Made by a program: the position numbers and the translations under genes. The notes under the pieces were generated by a model. That model saw nothing but the letters and a program-made list of their open reading frames with translations. It ran no database searches and was not told the origin of the DNA. Of a stretch of 5,737 nucleotides of DNA, positions 1 to 5,623 are shown in pieces. Origin of the DNA: Armatimonadota bacterium (GTDB taxonomy: Bacteria > Armatimonadota > SYMT01); the NCBI GenBank assembly GCA_020696885.1, contig JAJFMS010000276.1:1-5737 (forward strand). Direction: 5' to 3'. Numbering within the stretch: the first letter of the stretch is position 1; every line of letters starts with the position of its first letter.

Positions 1-225
1 GACTGTGCGCTCCTCGATGCAGAGCCGCGCGGCGATCTCGCGGTTGGTGAGCTCGTAGGACGCGAGGAGCGCCACGTCCACCTGCCGCCGGGTGAGCCCG
101 CGTGCCAGTAACCACACGCGTGCGGGGCTGCGGCGCCCCGTCTCCTGGCCGGAGAGCGGAGGCGCCGCGTCCGCTCCCGTGTGGAAGTCGTCGTCTTCTG
201 GGCCGTTTACTCGGTATCGATCCAT
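1..225 (-). CDS. LuxR/GerE-type helix-turn-helix regulator, N-terminal part (runs off the left edge)
   Basis: Reading the minus strand from an ATG at 225-223 gives 75 open codons to the window edge; an in-frame TAA at 234-232 lies just upstream, so this is the first possible ATG. Residues about 44-75 (LTRRQVDVALLASYELTNRE, then IAARLCIEERTV) match the start of the LuxR/GerE DNA-binding domain: the LT-R-x-x-V first helix, the T/S-N-R-E-I-A turn and the L-x-I-E-x-R-T-V start of the recognition helix. The first 43 residues are polar, low in complexity and unrecognised, so there is no receiver, PAS or autoinducer domain ahead of the HTH in what is seen. It is therefore probably a small stand-alone regulator, or a remnant of a larger one. 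No strong Shine-Dalgarno precedes the ATG. It is transcribed away from the cytochrome cassette, so it could regulate the shared intergenic region; that is inference. The target, ligand and C-terminus cannot be seen. Confidence 0.8.
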   Translation of the reverse strand, partial: MDRYRVNGPEDDDFHTGADAAPPLSGQETGRRSPARVWLLARGLTRRQVDVALLASYELTNREIAARLCIEERTV

Positions 226-445
226 CCCGCGTTACTCGCTGCCGGCACTCCAGTGTCCACGTTCGCCCCGGCACCTGGCGACCCAGTCTATAGAGCGTCG
301 CCGGAGTCGTTTTGTTGGCGATTTCGCTCACCGATTTTTCTCCCGGTCCTTTGCTCGGTCAGCGCGCAGGAGGTAACTCGCGAGCGCTGCGCGGCGGGAG
401 GTGCCCAGACCCTCCAGTGGGAAGTTGATACGGCGAAGTCAACCC

Positions 446-479
446 CCGCTCCGGAGCGGTTACGCATATCCGGTATAAT
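446..479 (+). promoter_or_regulatory. Candidate promoter with operator-like palindrome for the cytochrome cassette
   Basis: TATAAT at 474-479 is a perfect sigma-70-type -10 hexamer. It would place transcription start near 485-487, just ahead of the first gene. No TTGACA-like hexamer lies 16-18 bp upstream. The -35 position is instead covered by a perfect 14-bp palindrome, CCGCTCCGGAGCGG (446-459). A good -10 with a palindrome replacing the -35 is the usual layout of an activator-dependent or repressor-controlled promoter. The divergent LuxR-type gene is a natural candidate for the binding protein, but this is inference. In GC-rich DNA a 14-bp palindrome can also arise by chance, so the -10 is the firmer half of the call. 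Confidence 0.4.
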
Positions 480-485
480 CATCGT

Positions 486-500
486 TGAGGGTTGAGCGTG
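486..500 (+). promoter_or_regulatory. Ribosome-binding site that favours an alternative GTG start at 498
   Basis: TGAGGG (486-491) is followed after 6 nt by GTG (498-500), in frame with the cytochrome gene 42 nt upstream of its ATG at 540. This spacing is textbook for a Shine-Dalgarno site, whereas the ATG at 540 has no good one. The in-frame TTG at 492 is too close to the motif to use it. If GTG498 is used, 14 residues (with two Asp and no Lys or Arg) are added before the signal peptide. If transcription starts near 486, the leader would be only about a dozen nucleotides. Confidence 0.4.
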
Positions 501-539
501 GACCCTATCGCCACGCCGCAGCTCGATCAAGCAGTCGTA

Positions 540-3500
540 ATGAAGCAGCTCTTCCTCTACTCCCCTCTGCTGGGCATCGGTCTGGCCCTGCTGGCCGCAC
601 GGCCCGCCCTCCCAGTCGAGCCGCCCGTACCCAGGCCGGATACGCAGGCTGGCGAGCGGTTCTTCGAGACGAAGATCCGGCCGCTGCTGGCCGCCAAGTG
701 CTTTGGCTGCCATGGGTCGCAGAAGCAGAGCAGCGGTCTCCGGCTGGATGCCCGCGCGGCGCTGCTGCAGGGTGGGGAGTCCGGCCCGGTAATCGTGCCC
801 GGCCACCCGGAGAAGAGCCTGCTGGTGGAGATCACGCACCCCGTCAACGGACGGATGCCGCCCACGGGCAAGCTGAAGCCCGAGGAAGCGGCGGCCCTGG
901 CGCAGTGGGTGAAGCTGGGCGCGCCGTGGGGCGTGGAGCAGGCGCCCGCGGCCAAGGGGGCACCGCAGTCTGATTTCCGCAACCCGCGCTCCGCCACGGC
1001 GAAGAGCTGGTGGGCGTTCCAGCCCCTCCGCAAACCGGCCGTGCCGGTAGTGGCGGACGGCGGCTGGTCCCGCAACCCGATCGACCGCTTCGTCTACCAG
1101 CGGCTCAAGGCCGAAGGGCTCTCGCCCTCGCCCGAAGCCGATCCGGCCACGCTGATCCGGCGCCTCTACCTCGACCTGACCGGCCTCCCACCCACCCCTG
1201 AAGAGGTGGAGGCCTACGTCCGTGAGTGCGCGCTCGAGGCGCCCAGGGTGTCTCCCCAACCTGAACACCTGAACACCCGAACACCTGAACGCCGCGCCAC
1301 CGGCGCTTATGATCGTTTGGTCGATCGCCTGCTGGCCTCCCCGCGCTACGGGGAGCGGTGGGCGCGGAAGTGGCTGGACCTGGTGCGGTACGCGGACAGT
1401 GACGGCTACCGGATCGACGATTACCGGCCGCACGCCTGGCGCTACCGGGACTACGTGATCCGCGCTTTCAACGAGGACAAGCCGTACGACCGCTTCGTGC
1501 AGGAGCAGTTGGCCGGTGACGAGCTGTTCCCCGGCCAGCCGGATGCGCTGATCGCCACCGGCTACCTGCGGCACTGGATCTACGAGTACAACGCGCGGGA
1601 CGTGCGCGGGCAGTGGACCACCATCCAGAACGACCTGACGGACACGACCGGAGACGTGTTCCTGGGGATGGGTGTGCAGTGCGCCCGGTGCCACGACCAC
1701 AAGTTCGATCCGATCCTGCAGAAGGACTACTACCGCCTCCAGGCGTTCTTCGCGCCGATCCTGCCCCGCCAGGACCTGATCGCCGCTACGGACGCAGAGA
1801 AGCGGGACCACCAGTCTCGGATGGCGGCGTGGGAGCAGAAGACCGCGGACCTTCGTGCTCAGATCGAGGAGATCGAGGCCCGCTACCGGCCGAAGGCGGC
1901 GCGGGAGGCGATCGAGAAGTTCCCGCTCGACATCCAGGCGATGATCGAGAAGCCGGTCCCCGCGCGCACGCCGTTCGAGCACCAGCTAGCGGAACTGGCG
2001 TACCGGCAGGTCGACTACGAATACGGCCGCCTGGATCAGAAGTTCAAGCCCGAAGACAAGGAGAAAGCGCTCACGCTTCGCAAGCAGCTCGCCGCGTTCG
2101 ACAAGGAGAAACCGGAGCCGCTGCCGCTGGCATTCGCCGCGACGGATGCTGGGCCGGCCGCGCCGCCGGTGCTGATCCCGAAGAAGGGGAAGGACCCGGT
2201 GGAGCCGGGCTTCCTCACGGTGCTGGACGAGGCCCCGGCGCGCATTTCGGGCCTTCCCAACTCCACCGGTCGCCGCGCCGCCCTGGCTCGCTGGCTTACC
2301 CGGCCGGATAACCCGCTGACCGCGCGCGTGATGGCGAACCGGGTGTGGGGCTGGCACTTCGGCACCGGCCTCGCCGCGAACGCCAGCGATTTCGGCAAGC
2401 TCGGCGAGAAGCCCACCCATCCGGAGCTACTCGACTACCTCGCGGCAACGTTCGCCGGGGGAAGTGAGGAACTGGGGAAACGGGAAAACGCCGCTCCCAT
2501 CTCCCCATCTCCCCATTTCCCCATCTCCCCTGCAAGGCCCTGGTCCCTCAAGGCGCTGCACCGTCTCATCGTCACCAGCGCGACTTACCGGCAGCAGGCG
2601 GCCCCGCAGACTCCGAACCGTCTCGCGCAGGTGAAGGACCCGGAGAACCGTCTCTACTGGCGCGGGGGCACGCACCGGCTGGATGCGGAGCAGATCCGGG
2701 ATTCGCTGCTGACGGTTACGGGTGAGCTGGACCTCAAAGCCGGCGGTCCCGGGGTGATCAACACGGAGCCACGCCGCACCATCTACACGCGGGTGATGCG
2801 GAACAACCGCGATCCGCTGCTGGACGTGTTCGACCTGCCACAGTTCTTCTCCAGCGCCTCGTCGCGGGATACCACCACCACGCCGGTACAGTCGCTGCTG
2901 CTGTTCAACAGCCAGTTGCTGCTGCTGCGGGCCAAGGCGCTGGCACTGCGGCTGGAGCGGGAAGCCTCCGGCGGTGACGCGCCCACGATCGAGCGCGCCT
3001 TCCGGCTGACCTACGGCCGGGCGCCGCGGCCGGACGAGACCGCGGCGGCGCAGCGGTTCCTGGAAGAGCAGGCGCGGCGGATCGTGCCGGAAGAGGCGGG
3101 CAGCGATGCCGCCGCATTCCTTTATGACAAGATCCCGTTCCGGGATGGGCAGGCAGCGGTGCTCTCGCCTACTGGTCCGCAGAGCCGCCTGGAGGTGCCG
3201 CACCAGGACATGCTGCCTACCGGCGATTTCACCATCGAGGCGTTCATCCTCCCCCGGTCCGTCTACGAGACGGGCGCCGTGCGCACCATCGTCTCCAAGT
3301 GGGATGGCAGCACCAAGTCGCCCGGCTGGGGCTTTGGGATCACTGGAAAGCAGTCCCGGCGCAAGCCGCAGACGCTCGTGCTGCAGCTCATCGGCAAGAA
3401 GCTGGACGGCAGCGCGGGCGAAGAGGCGATCTTCTCGGACCAGTCGCTCCAGATCAACAAGCCGTATTACGTATCGGCCTCGGTGAAGCTGGCTGCAGAC

Positions 3501-3917
3501 GGCAAGCCCGGCGCCGTCACGTTCCGCGTCAAGGACCTCTCGAACGACGATGAGCCGCTGCTCACGGCCCGGGTAGCGCACGTCATTACCGGCGGGTACG
3601 CCAACCGGCAGCCGCTGGTGCTCGGCGGCCGTCCCGTTGGTGATGCGTTCTTCGACGGCCTCTTGGACGACGTCCGCCTCTCGAACGGCGCCCTCGACGT
3701 GGATCGATTGCTCTTCACCGCCGAGGCCGTGAGCAGCCAGACCGTGGGCTACTGGCAGTTCGAAGCCAAGCCGGACGTGTTCCGGGACTCGGCCGGCCAC
3801 CGGCTCGATATCCGCGCTGCGTCTCGCAAGAAGGACGCCCTCGACCCGCGCCGGGCTGCGCTGGTGGACTTCTGCCACGTGCTGCTGAATTCCAGCGAGT
3901 TTCTGTACGTGGACTAG
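540..3917 (+). CDS. Exported PSCyt1-PSCyt2-PSD1 (DUF1549/DUF1553) c-type cytochrome-like protein with inserted LamG domain
   Basis: This is a 1125-residue secreted protein of the planctomycete cytochrome family, whose exact reaction is unknown. Residues 1-25 form a Sec signal peptide (MKQ, then a Leu/Ala-rich core), the reason for preferring ATG540 over the upstream GTG498. PSCyt1 (about 38-130) has a haem-binding CFGCH (54-58) and a candidate axial Met in GRMPP (M106). PSCyt2/DUF1549 (about 156-407) starts with SWWAFQPL, has the family motifs LYLDLTGLPPTPEE and SPRYGERWARKWLDLVRYAD, and ends with a second haem motif CARCHDHKFDP (381-391). A charged probable coiled coil follows (about 415-465). 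PSD1/DUF1553 begins near 562 (NPLTARVMANRVWGWHFGTG) and continues through HRLIVTSATYRQ and FSSASSRDTTTTPVQSLL. A LamG/concanavalin-like domain (about 860-1098) precedes the final PSD1 motif DFCHVLLNSSEFLYVD. Two repeat-derived insertions lie near 240-251 and 640-667. It is probably co-transcribed with the DUF1501 gene 100 bp downstream. Haem attachment is inferred from the motifs. Confidence 0.93.
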   Translation: MKQLFLYSPLLGIGLALLAARPALPVEPPVPRPDTQAGERFFETKIRPLLAAKCFGCHGSQKQSSGLRLDARAALLQGGESGPVIVPGHPEKSLLVEITHPVNGRMPPTGKLKPEEAAALAQWVKLGAPWGVEQAPAAKGAPQSDFRNPRSATAKSWWAFQPLRKPAVPVVADGGWSRNPIDRFVYQRLKAEGLSPSPEADPATLIRRLYLDLTGLPPTPEEVEAYVRECALEAPRVSPQPEHLNTRTPERRATGAYDRLVDRLLASPRYGERWARKWLDLVRYADSDGYRIDDYRPHAWRYRDYVIRAFNEDKPYDRFVQEQLAGDELFPGQPDALIATGYLRHWIYEYNARDVRGQWTTIQNDLTDTTGDVFLGMGVQCARCHDHKFDPILQKDYYRLQAFFAPILPRQDLIAATDAEKRDHQSRMAAWEQKTADLRAQIEEIEARYRPKAAREAIEKFPLDIQAMIEKPVPARTPFEHQLAELAYRQVDYEYGRLDQKFKPEDKEKALTLRKQLAAFDKEKPEPLPLAFAATDAGPAAPPVLIPKKGKDPVEPGFLTVLDEAPARISGLPNSTGRRAALARWLTRPDNPLTARVMANRVWGWHFGTGLAANASDFGKLGEKPTHPELLDYLAATFAGGSEELGKRENAAPISPSPHFPISPARPWSLKALHRLIVTSATYRQQAAPQTPNRLAQVKDPENRLYWRGGTHRLDAEQIRDSLLTVTGELDLKAGGPGVINTEPRRTIYTRVMRNNRDPLLDVFDLPQFFSSASSRDTTTTPVQSLLLFNSQLLLLRAKALALRLEREASGGDAPTIERAFRLTYGRAPRPDETAAAQRFLEEQARRIVPEEAGSDAAAFLYDKIPFRDGQAAVLSPTGPQSRLEVPHQDMLPTGDFTIEAFILPRSVYETGAVRTIVSKWDGSTKSPGWGFGITGKQSRRKPQTLVLQLIGKKLDGSAGEEAIFSDQSLQINKPYYVSASVKLAADGKPGAVTFRVKDLSNDDEPLLTARVAHVITGGYANRQPLVLGGRPVGDAFFDGLLDDVRLSNGALDVDRLLFTAEAVSSQTVGYWQFEAKPDVFRDSAGHRLDIRAASRKKDALDPRRAALVDFCHVLLNSSEFLYVD
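1258..1292 (+). repeat. In-frame intragenic repeat of CCTGAACA units
   Basis: About four degenerate copies of an 8-bp unit (CCTGAACA, with one CCCGAACA) run head to tail inside the cytochrome gene. They encode about residues 240-251 (PEHLNTRTPERR). Family members usually pass directly from the PPTPEEVEAY helix to AYDRLVDRLLASPRYGER; here roughly 28 extra residues separate them, and the repeat lies in the middle. The reverse complement of this stretch recurs almost identically at 3930-3962, straight after the stop codon of the same gene. The comparison with family members is from memory; the repeat itself is read directly. Confidence 0.8.
2458..2530 (+). repeat. In-frame intragenic low-complexity inverted repeat of GGGGARAT / CCATCTCC units
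   Basis: The right arm holds four consecutive 8-bp units: CCATCTCC at 2497, 2505 and 2521, and CCATTTCC at 2513. The left arm (2458-2487, purine-rich, beginning GGGGAAGTG) matches the reverse complement of the right arm at roughly three quarters of positions, so the two can fold as a long imperfect hairpin. It encodes residues 640-667, a Gly/Glu/Lys stretch followed by a Ser/Pro-rich one (PISPSPHFPISP). It lies between the LDYLAATF and WSLKALHRLIVTSATYRQ motifs of the PSD1 domain, which are normally only a few residues apart. The frame stays open throughout. Confidence 0.8.
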
Positions 3918-3929
3918 GCGCTGCGCGCG

Positions 3930-3962
3930 GCGTTCAGGTGTTCGGCGTTCAGGTGTTCAGGT
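3930..3962 (+). repeat. Intergenic tandem repeat GCGTTCAGGTGTTC, inverted copy of the intragenic repeat
   Basis: Two consecutive 15-bp units, GCGTTCAGGTGTTCG (3930-3944) and GCGTTCAGGTGTTCA (3945-3959), differ only in the last base and run on into GGT. The reverse complement aligns to 1259-1292 with one substitution and one single-base gap. It lies 13 bases after the cytochrome stop codon, in the spacer before the DUF1501 gene, and does not resemble a terminator. Confidence 0.85.
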
Positions 3963-3963
3963 A

Positions 3964-3982
3964 GGGACAGAGGCTCTGACCC
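3964..3982. repeat. REP-like 19-bp palindrome between the two cassette genes
   Basis: GGGACAGAG (3964-3972) and CTCTGACCC (3974-3982) are reverse complements with a single mismatch and one central base. The sequence, read as GGGTCAGAG-C-CTCTGTCCC on the other strand, recalls the short palindromes mobilised by Y1 (REP-associated tyrosine) transposases, many of which contain GGGTCAGA...TCCC. That resemblance is from memory and no such transposase is in the window. The one-base centre makes it a poor RNA hairpin and there is no T-run, so I do not call it a terminator. A protein-binding site is the other option. Confidence 0.5.
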
Positions 3983-4017
3983 CGCCTGCGTTCACGGTTG
4001 TAGGCTAAAGAGAACAG

Positions 4018-5460
4018 ATGAACCGTTTTGACCAGGAAAACCAAGTCCCCCGCGCTCCGCACCGGGAGTTGCTCTTCACTCGCCGTGATGTGCTGACGCG
4101 AGGTGGGGCGGGGTTCGGGGCGCTGGCGCTGGCGCATCTGCTCGATCCGCAGCGAGTTGAAGCCGCGTCCGCCGCTGCGCGGGCGCCGCACTTTGCGCCG
4201 CGGGCGAAGAGCGTGATCTTCCTGTTCATGGAGGGCGGTCCTTCGCACATGGACACGTTCGATCCGAAGCCGCTCCTCAACAAGCTGGCGGGCCAGCAGA
4301 TTCCGGAGAGCTTCGGCCCGGTGATCACGTCGATGGGGGAGGCGCGCTCTCCGCTGCTCGCCTCGAGGCGGAACTGGAAGCAGCATGGCAAGTGCGGCAC
4401 CTGGGTGTCCGACTGGCTGCCGCATACCGCGGAGTGCGTGGACGACCTGGCGGTGATCCGCTCTTGCTGGGCCGACGGAATCAACCACTCTGCCGGCGTC
4501 TGCCAGATGAATACCGGCTCCATCCTCGGCGGCCGGCCTTCGCTGGGCGCCTGGGCGAGCTACGGGCTGGGGACGGAGAACCAGAACCTGCCGGCCTACG
4601 TGGTGATGCAGGACAACCCTTCGTCGGTCGTCAACGGGCCGCGCAACTGGAGCGCGGGTTTCATGCCGGCCGTCTACCAGGGCATCCGCATTCAGGGTGG
4701 CACGGAGCCGATCCCGAACCTGAACACCCCCGAGGGGGTGAGCGAGGCCCAGCAGCGCGGAAAGCTGGACTTCCTGGGGCAGCTCAACCGCCGGTTTGCC
4801 GGGGAGCATCCGGAGCAGAGCGAGCTGGAAGCCCGCATCGCCAGCTACGAGCTGGCGTTCCGGATGCAGGCGCAGGCGCCGGAAGCGGTGGACCTCACCC
4901 GCGAGACGGAGGAGACCCAGGCGCTCTACGGGATGGATGCCAAGGAGACCGCTACCTACGGTCGGCTGTGCTTGCTTTCCCGGCGGCTGGTGGAGCGAGG
5001 TGTCCGCTTCGTGCAGCTCTACCACGGCGCGGGGAGCAAGTGGGACGCCCACGCCGGCATCGAGAAGAACCACTCCGAGTTGTGCCGCGCGATGGACAAG
5101 CCGGTGGCCGGGCTGCTGAAGGACCTGAAGCGGCGAGGCCTGCTGGACAGCACCCTGGTGGTGTGGGGCGGCGAGTTCGGCCGCACCCCGATGTCCGAGA
5201 AGGGCGACGGCCGCGATCACAATCCCACCGGCTTCACCATGTGGATGGCCGGCGGCGGCATCAAGGGCGGCCAGGTAATCGGCGAAACCGATGAGCTGGG
5301 GCTCCACGCCACCACGGATCGCCTGCACGTCCACGACCTCCACGCCACGATCCTCCACCTGATGGGGATCGGCAACATGGATCTCGTGTACCGCTACAAG
5401 GGCCGCCCGGAGCGCCCCACCCTCAACGAGGGCGCACCGTTTACGCGATTGTTTGTCTGA
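4018..5460 (+). CDS. Tat-exported DUF1501 protein (alkaline phosphatase/sulfatase-like fold)
   Basis: This is a 480-residue protein of the DUF1501 family, the usual partner of PSCyt/PSD1 proteins and a normal length for it. The N-terminus has a twin-arginine signal: FTRRDVLTRGG (20-30), then a Gly/Ala/Leu core to about 42 and an Ala-rich cleavage region near 49-54. Family motifs follow in order: VIFLFMEGGPSHMDTFDPKP (66-85), whose Asp and His are the likely first metal ligands; ADGINHSAGVCQMNTG (152-167); VVWGGEFGRTP (381-391); GRDHNPTGFTMWMAGGGIKG (398-417); and HDLHATILHLMGI (439-451). This layout resembles alkaline phosphatase/sulfatase enzymes and suggests a metal-dependent hydrolase, but no DUF1501 substrate is established. 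A weak AAAGAGAA lies 3 nt before the ATG. It follows the cytochrome gene by 100 bp on the same strand with no clear terminator between, so one transcript is likely. Export by Tat implies folding, probably with metal, before export, unlike its Sec-exported partner. Confidence 0.93.
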   Translation: MNRFDQENQVPRAPHRELLFTRRDVLTRGGAGFGALALAHLLDPQRVEAASAAARAPHFAPRAKSVIFLFMEGGPSHMDTFDPKPLLNKLAGQQIPESFGPVITSMGEARSPLLASRRNWKQHGKCGTWVSDWLPHTAECVDDLAVIRSCWADGINHSAGVCQMNTGSILGGRPSLGAWASYGLGTENQNLPAYVVMQDNPSSVVNGPRNWSAGFMPAVYQGIRIQGGTEPIPNLNTPEGVSEAQQRGKLDFLGQLNRRFAGEHPEQSELEARIASYELAFRMQAQAPEAVDLTRETEETQALYGMDAKETATYGRLCLLSRRLVERGVRFVQLYHGAGSKWDAHAGIEKNHSELCRAMDKPVAGLLKDLKRRGLLDSTLVVWGGEFGRTPMSEKGDGRDHNPTGFTMWMAGGGIKGGQVIGETDELGLHATTDRLHVHDLHATILHLMGIGNMDLVYRYKGRPERPTLNEGAPFTRLFV

Positions 5461-5465
5461 GGCGG

Positions 5466-5490
5466 TTCCGTCGGGGTGTTTTGGACGGGA
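5466..5490 (+). terminator. Weak hairpin after the DUF1501 gene, doubtful terminator
   Basis: TTCCGTC (5466-5472) can pair with GACGGGA (5484-5490), 7 bp including one G-T pair, around an 11-nt loop containing TTTT. It starts 6 bases after the stop codon, where a terminator would be expected. No T-run follows the stem, so it is not a standard intrinsic terminator. It may only slow RNA decay or polymerase, or be chance. Confidence 0.2.
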
Positions 5491-5583
5491 TAACAGGATG
5501 GATCAGGATGGGGACCGGGCGGAGTCGCATTCAGCGCGAACCGACTCAACACGAACCGATCCTGTGAATCCCATGCATCCTGA
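5488..5583. repeat. Imperfect inverted repeat of AGGAT-type units in the convergent spacer
   Basis: The left arm (GGATAACAGGATGGATCAGGATGG, split as GGATAACAGGAT at 5488-5499 and GGATCAGGATGG at 5500-5511) and the right arm (GATCCTGTGAATCCC at 5558-5572 followed by ATGCATCCTGA to 5583) are built from short ATCCTG/CAGGAT units in opposite orientation. They enclose about 46 bp of unrelated sequence. Similar ATCCTGT-x-AATCCTG strings are common intergenic repeats in several soil bacterial groups, from memory. The element lies between the convergent DUF1501 and Uma2-type genes and could fold in either transcript. The rest of the spacer (5584-5623) shows nothing assignable. Confidence 0.55.
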
Positions 5584-5623
5584 CTAATAATTCCGGATGC
5601 CCGCCGTTTTACGAGCCAACCGG

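Larger units (their letters stand above)
226..539. other. Divergent intergenic region between the LuxR-type gene and the cytochrome gene
   Basis: I see no convincing gene here. The open frames crossing it on both strands are compositional shadows without recognisable domains. For the rightward gene it holds a TATAAT, a 14-bp palindrome and a GAGGG motif, listed separately. For the leftward gene the only candidates are weak. The 8-bp palindrome TCTATAGA at 287-294 would give a minus-strand TATAGA -10 without a recognisable -35. CACT-CC-AGTG at 246-255 is a short inverted repeat between that site and the leftward start. A 5-bp inverted pair GTTGA/TCAAC (424-428 and 439-443) is probably chance. 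The stretch 295-420 shows nothing I can assign. Confidence 0.6.

Noticed and set aside
425..430. TTGATA as the -35 box for the TATAAT at 474
   Set aside because: The spacing is 43 bp, far beyond the 16-18 bp needed.
181..495. Plus-strand 104-codon open frame in the divergent intergenic region
   Set aside because: It overlaps the LuxR-type start and the candidate promoter, has no ribosome-binding site and no family resemblance.
288..1982. Long 564-codon open frame on the minus strand overlapping the cytochrome gene
   Set aside because: It is antisense to a gene with clear family motifs throughout, and its Arg/Leu/Val/Gly-rich translation has no recognisable domain. It is a GC-rich shadow frame; the same applies to the minus-strand frames at 2427-3878 and 3949-5358.
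1258..2530. CRISPR-like or clustered spaced repeat array
   Set aside because: The units are 8-15 bp, directly adjacent without unique spacers, and lie within an open reading frame; no cas genes are present.
3964..3982. Intrinsic terminator between the two cassette genes
   Set aside because: The palindrome has only one central base, so little of it can form a stable RNA hairpin, and no T-run follows.
4717..4728. AACCTGAACACC in the DUF1501 gene, identical to part of the intragenic repeat at 1258-1269
   Set aside because: It encodes NLNTP within IPNLNTPEGVS, a segment typical of DUF1501 proteins at this place, and only 12 bp match, so it is probably chance.
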